Notes: generated by a model from the letters alone, not told the origin. A DNA stretch of 64,000 nt from Toxorhynchites rutilus septentrionalis (GCF_029784135.1 NC_073744.1:76239935-76303934); one strand, 5' to 3'; shown: positions 46,901 through 58,920, numbered from the stretch's first letter. Program-made: numbers and translations.

Positions 46901-49900
46901 GCTTAATTTGGTTCCATTTGCTTGACTAGTTCTCGAGTTATGCAGACATGTGCGTTTCATTTGTATAGCAGCCCCCCCTTAGAGAGGGGGGTGGAGTGTC
47001 TAAGCACCATAGAAACATTTACTGCACCCTAAAACCTCAATATGCCTAATTTGGTTTCATTTGCTTGAATAACTCTCGAGTAATGTAGAAATTTGTGTTT
47101 CATTTGTATGGCAGCCACCCCCCCCCCCCACTTAGAGAGGTGGGAAGGGGTCTCAAACTATCACGAAAACCTTCCCTGGGCCCAAAAACCCCTACATACC
47201 AATTTTCATGTTGATCGTTCAGTAGTTTCCGAGTCCATAAGAATCTGACAGACAGACAGACAGACAGACAGACAGAAATCCATTTATATAAATATAGATA
47301 AATAAGTAATAAATAAGTTTTTTAGTCTAGTAAATTTGATGTTTTATTAGAAAACATAGACAAAGTCTTGATAAAAAGGTTTCATTGGAGGGATGACATC
47401 TAAGATACTCGCCCTGGGTATCGCCCGGTCACGCTACGTCACTGTATATGAATCACGTGATTAATGCATCTCGATGACCTTAATTCTGATCATGGTTTGT
47501 CCGATGCTCTGATGTTGTTCTGTGCACATGGTTACAATGGCGCGTAGCAGAAATAATGTTGAGTGCTGATCATCTTTAAAATGCCCAAGAAAAGACGATA
47601 TGCTGAATAAATGCAACACATTTTTTGTTTTTTGTTTTCCTTATTTTGTTGTATTCGTCTCTTCTCGTAGATCAATATAGTGGAGAGAAACACCGGAAAA
47701 TTTTTGGAAAACTCTGAAGGAAGGTCGGAAAATTCGGAAAATTGAATTCCCACATGTTCGAAAATTACATCACAATAAGCGTTGTTAGTCCATTCGATGT
47801 TTGCGGTATCGAAATTGATCTTTGTTCGTAAGTGCCGTTTGGAACCATTTGCAGAAGATTGGATTTCAAAAAAGCTGGATGTATGGGTGCCACAAGAGTT
47901 GACGCAAAAAAATCTTTTAGACCGAATCAACGCCTGCGATGCACTGCTGAAACGGAACGAACTCGACCCATTTTTGAAGAAGATGGTGACTGGTGATGAA
48001 AAGTGGATCACGTACGACAACCGAAAGCGAAAAAAGTCGTGGTCGAAGCGCGGTGAGCCGGCCCAAATCATCGCCAAGCCCGGATTGACGGCCAGGAAGG
48101 TTTTGCTGTGTGTTTGGTGGGATTGGAAGGGAATCATCTACTATGAGCTGCTCAACTATGGCCAGACCCTCAACTCGGTTCTCTACTGTGAGCAGCTTGA
48201 CCGGTTGAAGCAGGCGATTGACCAGAAGCGGCCAGATATGATCAATAGGAATGGTGTTGTTTTCCACCAGGACAACGCTCGGCCTCACACATCTTTGATG
48301 ACCCGCTAGAAGCTACGGAGGCTCTGATGGGATGTCCTATTGCACCCACCGTATAGTCCGGACCTCCAAGTGATTATCATCTCTTCCGGTCCATGCATAA
48401 CGCTCTTGGTGATACTAAGTTGGCCTCAAAAGAGGCTTGCGAAAACTGGCTGTCTGAGTTTTTTGCAAATAAGGAGGGGGGAGTTTTATAAAGGGGGATA
48501 ATGAAGTTGCCTTCTAAATGGCAACAAGTTTGCGAACAAAACGGCGCATATTTGACTTAAATTGGATAATTTTAAGTCTGTTAAATAAAGCGGCAAATTT
48601 CGATCAGAAATATGACATTTCTTTTTCCCCAATACTATATTTGCGAAGCGGATTCCCCCAAGCACATGGATTTTGAAGTCCGTGATAGAGAGTGGGGAAA
48701 ATATCCCCAACTTGCATGTTTTGACAAAGTGGAAACAAGACTCGCTGGGAACAAAAATACCCCGGACTTGCATGTAGATTTGTAGAGCGGATTTCCACAG
48801 GTACATCGATTTTTATGTCTGTGTTCGGGAAACCGTAAATCGGCCCAATTAAAACTTGGCAGTTCGGGCGTTTAAATAACGCTTGACATTTTACACTTAT
48901 TCAATTGTTCATTTCGTGAAAAATAATATTTTATTAATTGTGATAGACGCGTAGAAATATTTCTTATCAATTGATGCAAACATCTTTCCGATCTGTTAAG
49001 AAATGTTCGAGTTATAAGCATTCGAAATACGGGTAGGGTTAGCACACAAATCGGCAAAACAAATGTATGGAAAAAAGGAAGTTCTTCCAGTTTTCGTGAA
49101 TTTAAACCGTTTAGAGATCAGCGAATTGTAATGTATAGCATATCAAACAAATCTTAGAGAATTTCCGATTCGATTGGTATGCAAATCATGAGAATTCGTT
49201 CACAGTGAAAATAGTTATTTACGTTAACTTTATTTCATAAAAACGTACCCTGTTTTTCTGATTTGGCCCCCTCCCTGAAAGACGTAGTTCTACGTCAAAA
49301 AATCGTATAAAAAATCAAAATTTCACCAGAAGTTTTTTAAAAAAAATACAATATGTATTAAAAAAAAATCAATTTTATGCGGTGGATAGGATACACATAC
49401 AAATGTTTCCCTAAGAAAATAACTTAAAAACTAATGATTCCGCACGTGATCACCGTTCGTTTTCCTTTTGTTTTCCTGCTGTACGTTGTGACATATTGTT
49501 TTTTTTTGTTTGCGCATGGCTGTGCATATTGGAACTTGTTGAACTTGATGTAGAAATCATGTCATTCACAACGTATTGCATTTGATGGAAGGATGGAAAG
49601 GGATTGTCCGAGAAAAAATAGATTCAAAATTGCTCTTCTCTTACTAACTGTTGCGAACTAACTATAATTTACGCCTTAAAAACAATCTCATCGTAATGGT
49701 CCTGGATCGTGAAAGCGTGGAACGTGGACATCAATTATTGACACTCCTATACTCGCGCAAAAAATCGTAATTTGTGTGCTCTGGACTGTGTGCGGCTCTG
49801 TGATATCGCTATTGTGTATTTTCAGACGTTATTGGTATTTATTCAAAGAAGAAGATATGATTGAGTGAAAAAACTCCAGAAAATATTTGTTCTTTGGCTT

Positions 49901-52900
49901 TGACAGTTTCAATAGTCATTAAATTCAGCCACCTCATTGATGTATAGGAAGGGTAAAAATTAAAACACGCGTTATATATTATTTTAATTTTATTCGCTTA
50001 AATAAGCGGCTTATTCACTTGCGCAGATCATAAAACCAACCCTTCGCTCCCTTCAATAAGCTCCTACTTAAACATTAAAACAAAAAATAAACATAGCATG
50101 AGACGGGTAATTGTTTACCACCGTACCGTTTTGTCTCCAGTTCCGAACACTTCATTTTCAAATGTAAATTTACTAAACTTTAATGTTATGCATAATTGAA
50201 AACCCTGACATTCTTTGGGGTATAGGCTTCACTTTAACATCATTTACGAGTATTGACACAGCCTATAATTTATAATACTAAGCATTTGCAAAAAGTGACT
50301 GTAAAAAACAGTGATAAAATGTTTATGTAGCAAATTCCGTAAAAAACAAGCATCGTCGTTTTACGGTTTTTGTATTTGTACCAAATTTGTTTTTCTGTTC
50401 TCATGTTAACCGCTAGAAATGGTAAGAATCTACTGTAAATCAACAAACAAATGATCTTTTATGCAGAAATCTTCATTATATTGGTATTGAAATAGTGTTC
50501 GGAATTTGAGACAAAAGTCCAAAAATCGTGAAATCAAATTAATTTCGCAAAACAGTATCATTTTGAGTAATGAGACACTGTTCAATGGCCAACAAAGCTT
50601 AGGTGTTCGTAGTTTGAGACAAAACGATGCTTATTTAGTGCGATGAAATACATATCAAAGATAATAAGAAATTAAATGGACGATAACTTCATCAAAAATT
50701 AATATCTATATTGAACTTTTTCATATACCGCACAGAAAAGGAATTCATACAAAAAAGCAGTGTACAGAAACATGTCTCCCTGTACAGAAAAAAAGAACTC
50801 AATGCTGAAAAATGGCCGCTAACCACATAGAAGCACCATGGAATAAAAAAATTTACTGCCCCGAGTGAGGATCGAACTCACGACCTTAAGATTATGAGAC
50901 TTACGCGCTACCGACTGCGCTATCGAGGCGGATATATGGAAGGGAGGAATGACTTGGTATCTAAATTTTCCCCTGTCAACAATTACCTCTTTTTCCCAAC
51001 CGGATAGTAAAACGAAGAACTGAGAGGGTGAATTACAAAAAGGGCCGTCCTCTGCCCTGCTCACATCCCGTTAATTGACACTTGATGTTTTGTGGCAATT
51101 TTAATGATGCAATTGGGAAATCCTTTTAGCTTATTGGCCCAACATTATGGTGAGGGTGCAAATTTTCCCACCGATGCGTTCGATGGTGTCATACTTGTGC
51201 CAATGTTTGGGAACTATCGCGGTAATGTGACAAGTGCGCATAATTCAATTACGAAACATTAGCACAATTCAATGGAAGTAATAAACTCTGTTCAAGATAT
51301 AAATATAAATACCGTCGATAGGAGATCTAATGCACAACGTTGCTCTGAAAACCAGAACATCCCATTCGAATAGCGGCATGCGCTGTTCGACACCAGAAAC
51401 CAGATACAAAAACAATGAAGATAATGATTCAATTATGAATATTGTGGTTGAGAGGGGGCGTTGATAGACCGCGTAGCAACAGAACAAGTCTATTCCCGTA
51501 ATCAAATGTGAATGGGTGGTTTTGTATCCGTGAATAGAACTTACTTGCATCATATTTTTCTGAGCTCTCCGTTCGGCGTTGATTTTCCGGGACGAAGGGA
51601 CAAGTTCCGCTCGGAAATCACATGACGGATCTTGGTTGCCGTTTACTACCGCTAGGAGATGGGCAATGTAGGAGATTGCTAGCCGTAATGTTTTGATCTG
51701 GAATCAAGTGGTTTTATCAGTGCCATAGAGAGACAGCATCAAAAATATCTATTTTTAAAACGTACTTTGGATAGCTTTGTGTCATTTGGTACATTAGGAA
51801 TTCGGTCCCTCAGTGAAGTGTATGCCGAGTTGATGCTCTGTGTTCGTCTCCGTTCTTTTTTGTTTGCCGTGTTGCGTCGTTTTACCACTCGCACCACTGG
51901 CATGCCGGTGCCTGTAACGATAGCCCCGTTTGCGGTCAAAGATGACACTGCTCCAATGGCTGTAGTCGTGGTGGAAGCTGCTCCGTAGTATCCTTCGTCG
52001 CATATGTAACCTGGCAAAGTTTATAATCGAATTAAATGCAAAGGTTTTATTTGTGTTTGATGTCTTATGTTTTTCAAATAAGGTATGTTCCACACGACTG
52101 ATCTGCATATTGAAAACGTAGTGGATCATATAATCTTTACCACTGCTATGATTGATTGATCCTAAAAATAACATAAAATGAGTGATATAACCGCAAGATT
52201 GACATGGGATTACCACCGTTGGCTTAGTAATCATTTGTATTGATTAATTTATCGAATGAAATAATTTTCGATTTCAATCGAATTCAACATATTTGCTGCG
52301 TAAGTAAATATTTTGAACAAACGCCATGTAATGTAAGGCATCTTGGTTTTCATGGTTGTGTTAGGGAACACATGTTGGTGGGAACAAAAGTTCCACCAAC
52401 TTACATGTATTTGCAATACCAATTTCCACAGGCACCTTGGTTTTGATGGCTGTGTTGGGGAACCGTAAATCGGGCCAATCAAAACCGGGCAATTGTGATA
52501 GATGTGTAGAAATATTTCCTATTAATTGATGCAAACATCTTTCCTATCTATTGAGAAATGTTCGAGTTATAAACATTCGAAATCTTTCATTTATTCCTGA
52601 ATGTGAATGTATTCCGGTTAGACGTAGTTCCACGTCTAATATGTTTTCGATAGATGTTTCATATTCATATGTACTAACTTCATTTGATAATTAGGTGTGA
52701 ACAGCTATATATGTCATATCAGCTTACGAAAGATAGCGTGAATAATAATAAATCGCTTCGGATCGCTTCGGGGAGAATTGGGAAGCCGCTGCGAAGACAA
52801 AAAGACTGACCAACTCTTCTTCCGACACGTCGCAAGCAAGCTGAGCGTAACATGTGCGTCGAGCTAAAAAAAAATAGTCTGACTGTCGTGTTATGAAAAA

Positions 52901-55900
52901 AGTAGTGACTCGCGACAATAAACAAAACTAACTTTACATGACATGGAACTACATGGAATAAATGCCATGGAGCGGTATGTCGCCAATGACGTGGGACAAG
53001 AACCCTCCCCAACGTGCAAGAGCTCGGCCCAATATAGAAATATTGGGCCATTGACAAGCAGAACCCGAAAAGGACCCCAAAAAACTGAAAGTGAGAAGCA
53101 GCTTGGTGTTTTGCGGCAAACAAAAGTGGAATGTTTTTTGTGGAGTTATGTGTAGTCTCTTGTCTACGCCGATAAGCCGCAGACGGTTGGCGCCTTGAAA
53201 AGCAACATTTTCCACGTTTGGGGACGTGCACAAATTACGTAATGCATGAACTGTGGAGGGGGAGGATGTGAGCGGGGTTGAGGTTGCGTTACTTGATGTG
53301 ACATGGAGGAAGGGGGGGTAGCTGTAATCGTTACGTAACGAAATTCCATTTTTATTACTAAACTAGCTGACCCGGCAAACTTCGTCCCGCCCAAAATTAT
53401 TTTTTGGATACGAATTCTTTCGAACATTCACGTTTTCTCACCGAGCAAACGTTTGTGGATTCAGTCACAGGACTCTCCATCAGTCAATCTTTACGATTTC
53501 CATTTGGTTCTTTACAATTTCCATTTACTATAAATTTCCTATTACAGGGCAACTTCGATATAACGTACCTTTCGCTTTCAAAATTGTACGTTGTATCGAA
53601 TTGTACATAATATCGAAGCATAATAAAGAACTCAGAAACATAGCTCATATTACTTTATTGTGATGCTGTTTGATAGTGTTGGGTTAGGGTCACCAACTCT
53701 GCTTGGGCACCACGTTTTTGGTGTGTGAGCTTTAAGCTGCAAATAATCATTTTATTTAGCATAGCCATAACATTATTTAGTTCCCCTAAACTTTCAAATT
53801 TAGCGTAAGAAACTTCTGGAAGTGGTATGGCTTAAATTACCCTTTTAACTACGCTGATTACAATGCTAGTTTCTAGAATGCAGCTAAGTTAGTTACACAA
53901 TTCTCGTATTATTCAATTGGTACTTACAATAACTAGTTTTATATTTAGATTTTACAATTTCACGGTAGAATTAGATTTAGATTTAGGAACTCAAGAAAAT
54001 ATATATATAATTAGAATAAGAATACATTTGTACAGCCAAACTCAATAAGCCTTCTGATGGTTCTTAATAATTCTTTTGTTCCATCTATTTATGTTCCAGG
54101 AGCGTTACATGGCATTCTTCTGTCGCCATGTCACTCGTTGACAGCTGACGCCACGTCGTAGCGTGATGCGTGTTGAGGGGTCTCGTCGTAACAGATAGAG
54201 TTAGTAAATAATGATGACAAATTTCAACTAGAAGGTGAAGTCAACCTTTTTCATGATGTTCCGCTTCATACTGTTGATTGAAGGTTGAAATAGAAAAAAT
54301 GACCGCTTATTTTTAAAAAAAAACTTTTTTCCTGTAACAGTGCCCTTTTTCCAATGGGCATTCTTGTTTGTAGCTGTATGGACTATTCATATAATTTTCG
54401 TTCAGAATTTTGGAAAAATATGTTTTTGCGAAGAATCAATTTCAATTTTTAAAATATATTTTCAGCGTGCATTTTCTATGAAAGATTAAATTATTTCCTA
54501 ATTTTAATAATTTCCTAACTATAATTTTGTCGATAGAAACTTTTTAAGCTAATATTTTTCGAAAAACGATAAGAATAACTAAAAACTTCAAAAAAGTTCC
54601 AACTCAAACACTATAAGAACTACATAATTTTGGTCCGACAATGAAGTAAAGGCTTTCATTAAAACATAGCAAACTCTTTTATAAAAATCATGAAACAAAA
54701 TTATTTTGATAATTGAATTTTCAAAAACACATTATTTTTAAATTCTTAACGAGAATTATATCAATATTCCATACCACTGCCAACAAGTCTCCATACATTA
54801 GAAGAAGGATACTATTACTTTTTGTATTTTTTATGATAATTTAAAAATAACGTTTTTGAGAAAAAATAATTTTAATCTTTAAAATATTTTTTCAGTGTAA
54901 TTTTATTTATGTATATTTTACATGTAAATTTACACAATTTCCTACAATTTTTTCTTTGACCAAAATTTTGTAAGTATTATAGTTTTTGAGTTAAAAGTCT
55001 TTTAAAAAACTAACAAAACAAACTAAATGTCAAACCGATATAGTGGTTCTCATATTTTCGTCAAAAGTGGTCATTTTGTTCTTTATTGTAAAACGATAGA
55101 CAAGTATTTTTTATTTTTTCATTAGGGTGGCCATTTCCATTTTAGGGTGGTCTAAGAAACCGACTTTTTGTTCTTTTTTCGAAAAATGCCTTTTTTCAAA
55201 AATTCCTAACTATGGACCACTGAACCGATTTAGATGATCGACATATCAAATTGAAGGCAATGAGCTGAAATGAGCTTTTATTAAAAAATATTAAACTTTC
55301 AAAGAAAAATTGATTTCATTTTCGTAATTTTTGATTGTAGTCGTTTTTTGTTTTCGTGGTTTTGGACTATAGGGCGATATATTTTTTTCTGAAAAGCTGA
55401 GGATTTTTTACATATCATATCTAGATATCAGAGATGCTATTTTTTCGTTTTTGAGATATGATTTTTCAAAGTCAACCGATGGTCCGAAAAATCATTTTTG
55501 CTCTTTCATCCAAAAATGACTCTTTGCAAAAAATTTCCAAACATTTGAACTACTGAACCGATTTAGATGATCGACATATTAAATTAAAGTCAATAAGCTA
55601 ACCTTCTTTGAAAAATTATCACACTTGCAGGAAAATTGGAATCTAGTCAAATAGGACTAGTCTAGTCACACAGGAATATTGAACGAAGACTTAAAACATG
55701 TTAAATTTGAAAAATAATAACTCAAAAACGAAAAAAATAATACATCTCTAATTTTCGGATATATAATGTAAAAAAACTCAGCTTTCCAGAAAAAAAAACA
55801 TAAAAAAATATTGCGCCCTCTATCTTCAACCGAGAAAACTATGAAAAACTGACTCAATCAATAATTACAAGAACGAAAATCCATATTCTTCACGAAGTAA

Positions 55901-58900
55901 TATTTTTTCAAAGAAAACTCATAAGCTTCAATTTCATATGCCCATCATCAATCGGTCTAGTAGTTCAAAAGTTATGAATTTTTGTGGTGGAAAAAATGGG
56001 GAATCATTGAACCATCGGCTAACTTTGAAAACTCATAACTCAAAAACTAAAAAAAACATCTCTGGTATCGAGATGTTTTATGTGAAAAATCCTCAGCTAT
56101 CAAGAAAAAATAGAAAAATTTAGCGCCCTCTAGTCCAAAGCCATCAAAACAATAAAAAAAACGACTACAATCAATAATTACGAAAATGAAATCCATTTTT
56201 TACAAAGTAATATTTTTGAATGAAAGGCTAGCTCATTGCCTTTAATTTGATATTCTAAACTAAACGATTATCTAAACAGGTTCAGTGGTTTAAAAGTTAT
56301 GAATTTAAAAAAAAAGGAATATTAGGAATAAAAACGAAAAAGTTGATTTTTTGGACCACCCTAAAATGGAAATGGTCACCCTAATGAAAAAATAAAAAAA
56401 ATATACGGGTCTAATGTTTTGCGATAAAGAACAACTTTATCACTTTTGACGAAAATCTGAGAACCACTCTATCGGTTTGACATGGAATGGCTGATATATG
56501 ACAGTGAATAGCCCGAAATCAATTCAATGCGGAAAGCCGAGATTGTAAAAATAAATTATTTGTTTTCGTTCGACTCATTTCATTCATCACATTCAAATGA
56601 GAAAGAATCGCTTTCATTTGACAATGAACCCTTTCGAATCTCAGTTGACGAGGTTTATTAAATTCAAACGTTCGAGCAATGCTTCCTTTGGTGGCGAATG
56701 GTATGCTTTATCATTTTCGTCTATTTCTTTCGATTGAGATTGAATTTTCACCGCGCTGATTCAGAACACTAATTTTTTTTTCTTTCATCAACAACTAAAA
56801 AACACGAATTACACAAATTACAACACTTATTTAATTACTTATTAAACACTTATTAAAATTATTATAACACATTCAAAAAAGTAAGTAAACCGCATTTAGT
56901 ATACCACACCTTATCGCGGATATACGACCGAGGAAGCCATATCCCAGAGATCGTATTCAAATAAAAATGGTAAGGAGTTATCTTCCGAGTTATTTATCCA
57001 GTTTGTCATTTATCTACAGTGACTCAAGCTCGTAATCGTACCCCACCATGCAGATATTTTTCCACTACTTTTGAAAGTCGAAAATAAGCATTCGAAACAA
57101 TCTATTAAGATAATGATAAAAACATCATTTTAAAGCTTAAACCTTCAGCTTTTGGAATGTTTTACGAACATATTGTTATCTTGGTATGTGTAGATGTAGT
57201 GGACAAAAATGTCAAGAGAAGGTTTAAGCTTTAAAATGTTGTATATATCATTATCTTAATAGAATTTTTCGAATGCTTATTTTCGACCTTCGAAAGTAGT
57301 GGAAAAAGATCTGCATGGTGGGTTACGATTAGTGACTCAAACTATGTGCCTAACAAAAAAATAGGTTAGTTTATCACTTTTTCAAAAAGTGCCAAAAGCA
57401 GTTTTTTGTAATGTTTTGCAGTACTTCTGCAAATATTGCAGTAAGTTGTAATGTTTCCAAGCAAATTTATAGGCTAATGTATACCACAATTCATGTGACA
57501 CTTGATTAACGCGTTGAGTGCCACGCGGTTTTATAGCGATTTTATATCGTCAGGCCACGCGAGAATATACGATGCGAAGTACAGCGAGTACAGCAATGCG
57601 AAGCGCAATACTGGAAAATTTGAATTCATTCGATGGAAATTTTTGAACATATTAGGACAATTGTTTTTGAAAATTCCTTCGAAAAAAAATTAAATTAATT
57701 TCTACATTTATCATCATATTTTATACTGTCAGTCACCGGTGACTGACGTGGCCTGAACGGAAAGCACGGTGTCAGGTACCGATGACTGATGTGGCAGTCA
57801 ACATGTTAATTAACGCAGCTTGAGCTTATAAACAAATATTCTGAAGACATCAAAACGATTGTTCATACATTTTTCGAGTTATTAATTTATTGCACCAAAT
57901 TTTACTACCTGGTCCACAGTGCAATGTTGGTATTTACCGCAAATTATAGCTGAACTTGACATATCTGATGGCGATCTTAGGTGATCGTGTAGAACAAAAA
58001 AGAATGAATATTGATATAGTAACAGTAATTTACAAACGAGTAAGATAATCTACAGGATCATCACATGATTAAAACAACCAAACTAAAAAAGTTTCCCATA
58101 CTCACTGGTTTTCTCATAACCGACGGGGCAATACACCGGCTGGCCGTGGTGATGGTGATGATACTGGTTCGCAAACGGAGACGATCCCTCCGGACCGGAC
58201 TGCGAGGATAGTACATTCTGTGTAGGTGAATATTCGCCCCGGTTTTCCAGCGACTCGCTGGAGCTGCACGGCGATCCCCAGTAGCCTTCCTCATCCAGGG
58301 GTAACACGTGAGTAGTGCCTGCGGGATCACAAAAGAAGAAAGAAAAATAAATCTTCGGGAAAAGGCCATAATTTGTACTTTCTTCCTCGGAAGCGTGCTA
58401 TGTATCGTATCATAATGATTTGTTTATGAACTGACTGCACTGTGTGTAATACACACCAAAAAAACAACTCCGTAGCCGGAGGGCGGATGGAGCAATGAAC
58501 AAACTTTTTTGTCTGTTTACGCCATGATGTTTAGCTAAACAAACCGGGGCGAGAGGTGAAGCACTTGACAGGAACACATTGGAAATGAACAAGGACTGTC
58601 TTCTGCGGGGAAGAATTTAAGGATGCTGATTTTGCGCACGTTGCACTCGTTATTACGCATGGGAATTGATATTCCCATTTGTCGTGTTTACATATTAAAC
58701 GATGTGTCACTTCCGCATTGAATCCTTTCTAGACGATCGCAGTTGTTTATTGAGAACGAAACGATGCTGAACTGTGCGATGTTTGGATGAGTGATAATAA
58801 TTTAGTACTATTGTAGGCAGGAAATGAGAAAAAGTGTTGAAAGTACATTAAACAAAAGTGCACCCTGTAGGGAATTCGTTCATTGTTCTACTTACATCGT

Positions 58901-58920
58901 TTGGATAATACTATGATCAT
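43862..58920 (-). CDS. Hand: Hand bHLH transcription factor, complete, five coding exons
   Basis: Exons: 58896-58920, 58106-58318, 51766-52010, 51545-51697, 43862-43951; 726 nt, 241 residues. Phases agree at all four junctions (1, 1, 0, 0). The N-terminal part is Ser/Gly-rich with a His run (YHHHHHG). The basic region and helix 1 ([20 protein letters not shown], then [10 protein letters not shown]) are in exon 3; helix 2 ([15 protein letters not shown]) is in exon 4, followed by the insect Hand tail [12 protein letters not shown]. Exon 5 holds [14 protein letters not shown], the conserved C-terminal block of insect Hand. Family knowledge: class B bHLH that dimerises with E proteins, acting in heart, blood-cell and visceral-muscle development. 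Introns of 577, 6095, 68 and 7593 bp. The first exon is the least certain. Confidence 0.93.
45050..45121 (+). tRNA. tRNA-Trp (CCA), second copy, inside Hand intron 4
   Basis: Identical to 31690-31761 over the mature 72 nt; anticodon CCA at 45082-45084. Upstream both have TAGCAAG. It is antisense to Hand. A T7 run lies about 25 bp downstream. Confidence 0.95.
45190..45360 (-). repeat. tRNA-flanking repeat (inverted copy of 31383-31570)
   Basis: AGCGCACTTGTGTCAAATCA, AGTTTTATAGGATATTTTTA and AAAGGTTTATAAAGTCCACC are reverse complements of blocks found upstream of the first tRNA-Trp. Confidence 0.7.
45361..46615. other. Hand intron 4, unassigned part
   Basis: No gene or clear repeat. The frame at 46229-46414 has no family similarity I can name. 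Confidence 0.35.
46616..47305 (+). repeat. 143-bp tandem-repeat element, copy 2
   Basis: Units start (NNNTCTCGAG) at 46642, 46786, 46928 and 47071, spacing 142-144 bp. Ends with CCGAGTCCATAAGAATCTGA, a CAGA microsatellite (47249-47276) and ATAAATATAGAT. The left-end sequence CCCGGCAAACTTCGTC is missing. Confidence 0.8.
47306..47780. other. Hand intron 4, with inverted copy of 30160-30290
   Basis: TTAATGCATCTCGATGACCT and TGATCATGGTTTGTCCGATG (47461-47512) match the 30 kb repeat in reverse complement. Confidence 0.5.
47783..48570 (+). pseudogene. Mariner transposase relic, C-terminal two thirds
   Basis: Open from about 47830: [27 protein letters not shown] (first D), [30 protein letters not shown] (second D). 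TAG at 48307; then in shifted frames [15 protein letters not shown]-like remains, [18 protein letters not shown] and [20 protein letters not shown]. This is a D,D34D mariner order. The N-terminal helix-turn-helix is missing and the end is shifted, so it is dead. Confidence 0.85.
48620..49065 (-). repeat. Variant A tandem units and subterminal part
   Basis: Units with GCGGATTCCCCCAAGCACAT and GATTTCCACAGGTACATC, then AAATCGGCCCAATTAAAACT and the GATAGACGCGTAGAAATATT block of the right end. Confidence 0.6.
49066..49296 (-). repeat. Variant D end with palindrome
   Basis: Reverse complement of 14511-14760, ending in GACGTAGTTCTACGTC at 49281-49296. Confidence 0.65.
49300..50856. other. Hand intron 4, unassigned part
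   Basis: AT-rich; no gene, repeat end or RNA recognised. Confidence 0.35.
50857..50929 (-). tRNA. tRNA-Met elongator (CAT), second copy, inside Hand intron 4
   Basis: Identical to 35672-35744 over 73 nt. Same strand as Hand, so it could be transcribed both by pol III and inside the Hand pre-mRNA. A T-run (TTTTTTATT on minus) follows. Confidence 0.95.
50930..51544. other. Hand intron 4, part next to exon 4
   Basis: No gene or repeat end recognised. Consensus donor GTAAGT at its exon 4 border. Confidence 0.4.
51545..51697 (-). CDS. Hand: Hand exon 4 (bHLH helix 2 and tail)
   Basis: Acceptor TTCCAG ends at 51698; starts [15 protein letters not shown]; ends ...QKNMMQ at donor CAA|GTAAGT (51544). 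51 codons, phase 0 at both ends; a 68-bp intron separates it from exon 3. Confidence 0.93.
51766..52010 (-). CDS. Hand: Hand exon 3 (bHLH basic region and helix 1)
   Basis: Acceptor TTTGCCAG ends at 52011. Starts YICDEGYYG after completing a Ser codon (A|GT). Ends TKLSK at donor AAA|GTACG. The basic region [13 protein letters not shown] is intact. Confidence 0.95.
52180..52640 (+). mobile_element. Variant A element inside Hand intron 2
   Basis: Left side GATATAACCGCAAGATTGAC (half hairpin and decayed palindrome), two tandem-unit remnants (GTTAGGGAACACATGTTGGT), then GGGCCAATCAAAACCGGGCA and the right end GACGTAGTTCCACGTC at 52621-52636. 460 bp. Confidence 0.65.
52641..53221. other. Hand intron 2, unassigned part
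   Basis: A 170-codon minus frame (52719-53231) has no splice sites or family motifs that fit Hand; I treat it as chance. Confidence 0.4.
53222..53345. repeat. ACGTAA dispersed repeat with G-rich interior
   Basis: GTGCACAAATTACGTAATGC ... GTTACGTAACG, with GGAGGGGGAGG and GGAAGGGGGGG runs between. The layout resembles the CCACGTGG repeats (inverted ends, purine-rich middle). Confidence 0.5.
53363..53396 (+). repeat. Left end of the 143-bp tandem-repeat element, copy 3
   Basis: CTAGCTGACCCGGCAAACTT then CGTCCCGCCC matches the start of the element at 10600; the tandem units are missing. Confidence 0.7.
53397..55020. other. Hand intron 2, AT-rich with weak ~425-bp duplication
   Basis: AAAATATWTTTTCAGYGT recurs at about 54462 and 54887 with similar surroundings. 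A GGCAACTTCGATATAACGTA segment at 53551 with AATATCGAAGCATAATAAAG near 53610 may be a repeat fragment. No gene. Confidence 0.35.
55028..56482. repeat. Large imperfect foldback (1.45 kb) in Hand intron 2
   Basis: The left arm opens with GTCAAACCGATATAGTGGTT and the right arm closes with its imperfect complement AACCACTCTATCGGTTTGAC. Inner pairs include TTAGGGTGGCCATTTCCATT near 55123 with AATGGAAATGGTCACCCTAA near 56365, and ACTGAACCGATTTAGATGAT repeated at 55221 and 55553. The arms are ~650-700 bp with mismatches. No coding capacity. Confidence 0.75.
56483..57015. other. Hand intron 2, unassigned part
   Basis: Nothing recognised. Confidence 0.35.
57016..57343. mobile_element. Palindromic CAGTGACTCA MITE
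   Basis: The left arm (CCCACCATGCAGATATTTTT ... AAGCTTAAACCTT) and right arm (AAGGTTTAAGCTTTAAAATG ... GATCTGCATGGTGGGTTACG) are inverted over ~125 bp around a 70-bp centre. A related half copy is at 32360-32580. The outermost bases of the right end are rearranged. Confidence 0.7.
57344..58105. other. Hand intron 2, part next to exon 2
   Basis: Contains a short direct repeat around GTCACCGGTGACTGACGTGG (57733) and CGATGACTGATGTGGCAG (57780). No gene. Confidence 0.35.
58106..58318 (-). CDS. Hand: Hand exon 2
   Basis: Acceptor CCCGCAG ends at 58319; frame [17 protein letters not shown], then Ser/Gly-rich and [19 protein letters not shown]. Donor ACCA|GTGAGT, phase 1. Confidence 0.88.
58896..58920 (-). 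CDS. Hand: Hand exon 1 (putative)
   Basis: ATG at 58920 (context ACAATG) gives MIIVLSKR and one base, then a strong donor AT|GTAAGT (58895). The phase fits exon 2, and the total then divides by three. The short peptide has no family support, so another upstream exon is possible. Confidence 0.5.

Noticed and set aside
47532..48137. 201-codon minus frame
   Set aside because: Antisense shadow of the mariner transposase relic.
52719..53231. 170-codon minus frame in Hand intron 2
   Set aside because: Overlaps a dispersed repeat, has no splice sites in phase with Hand and no recognisable domain.
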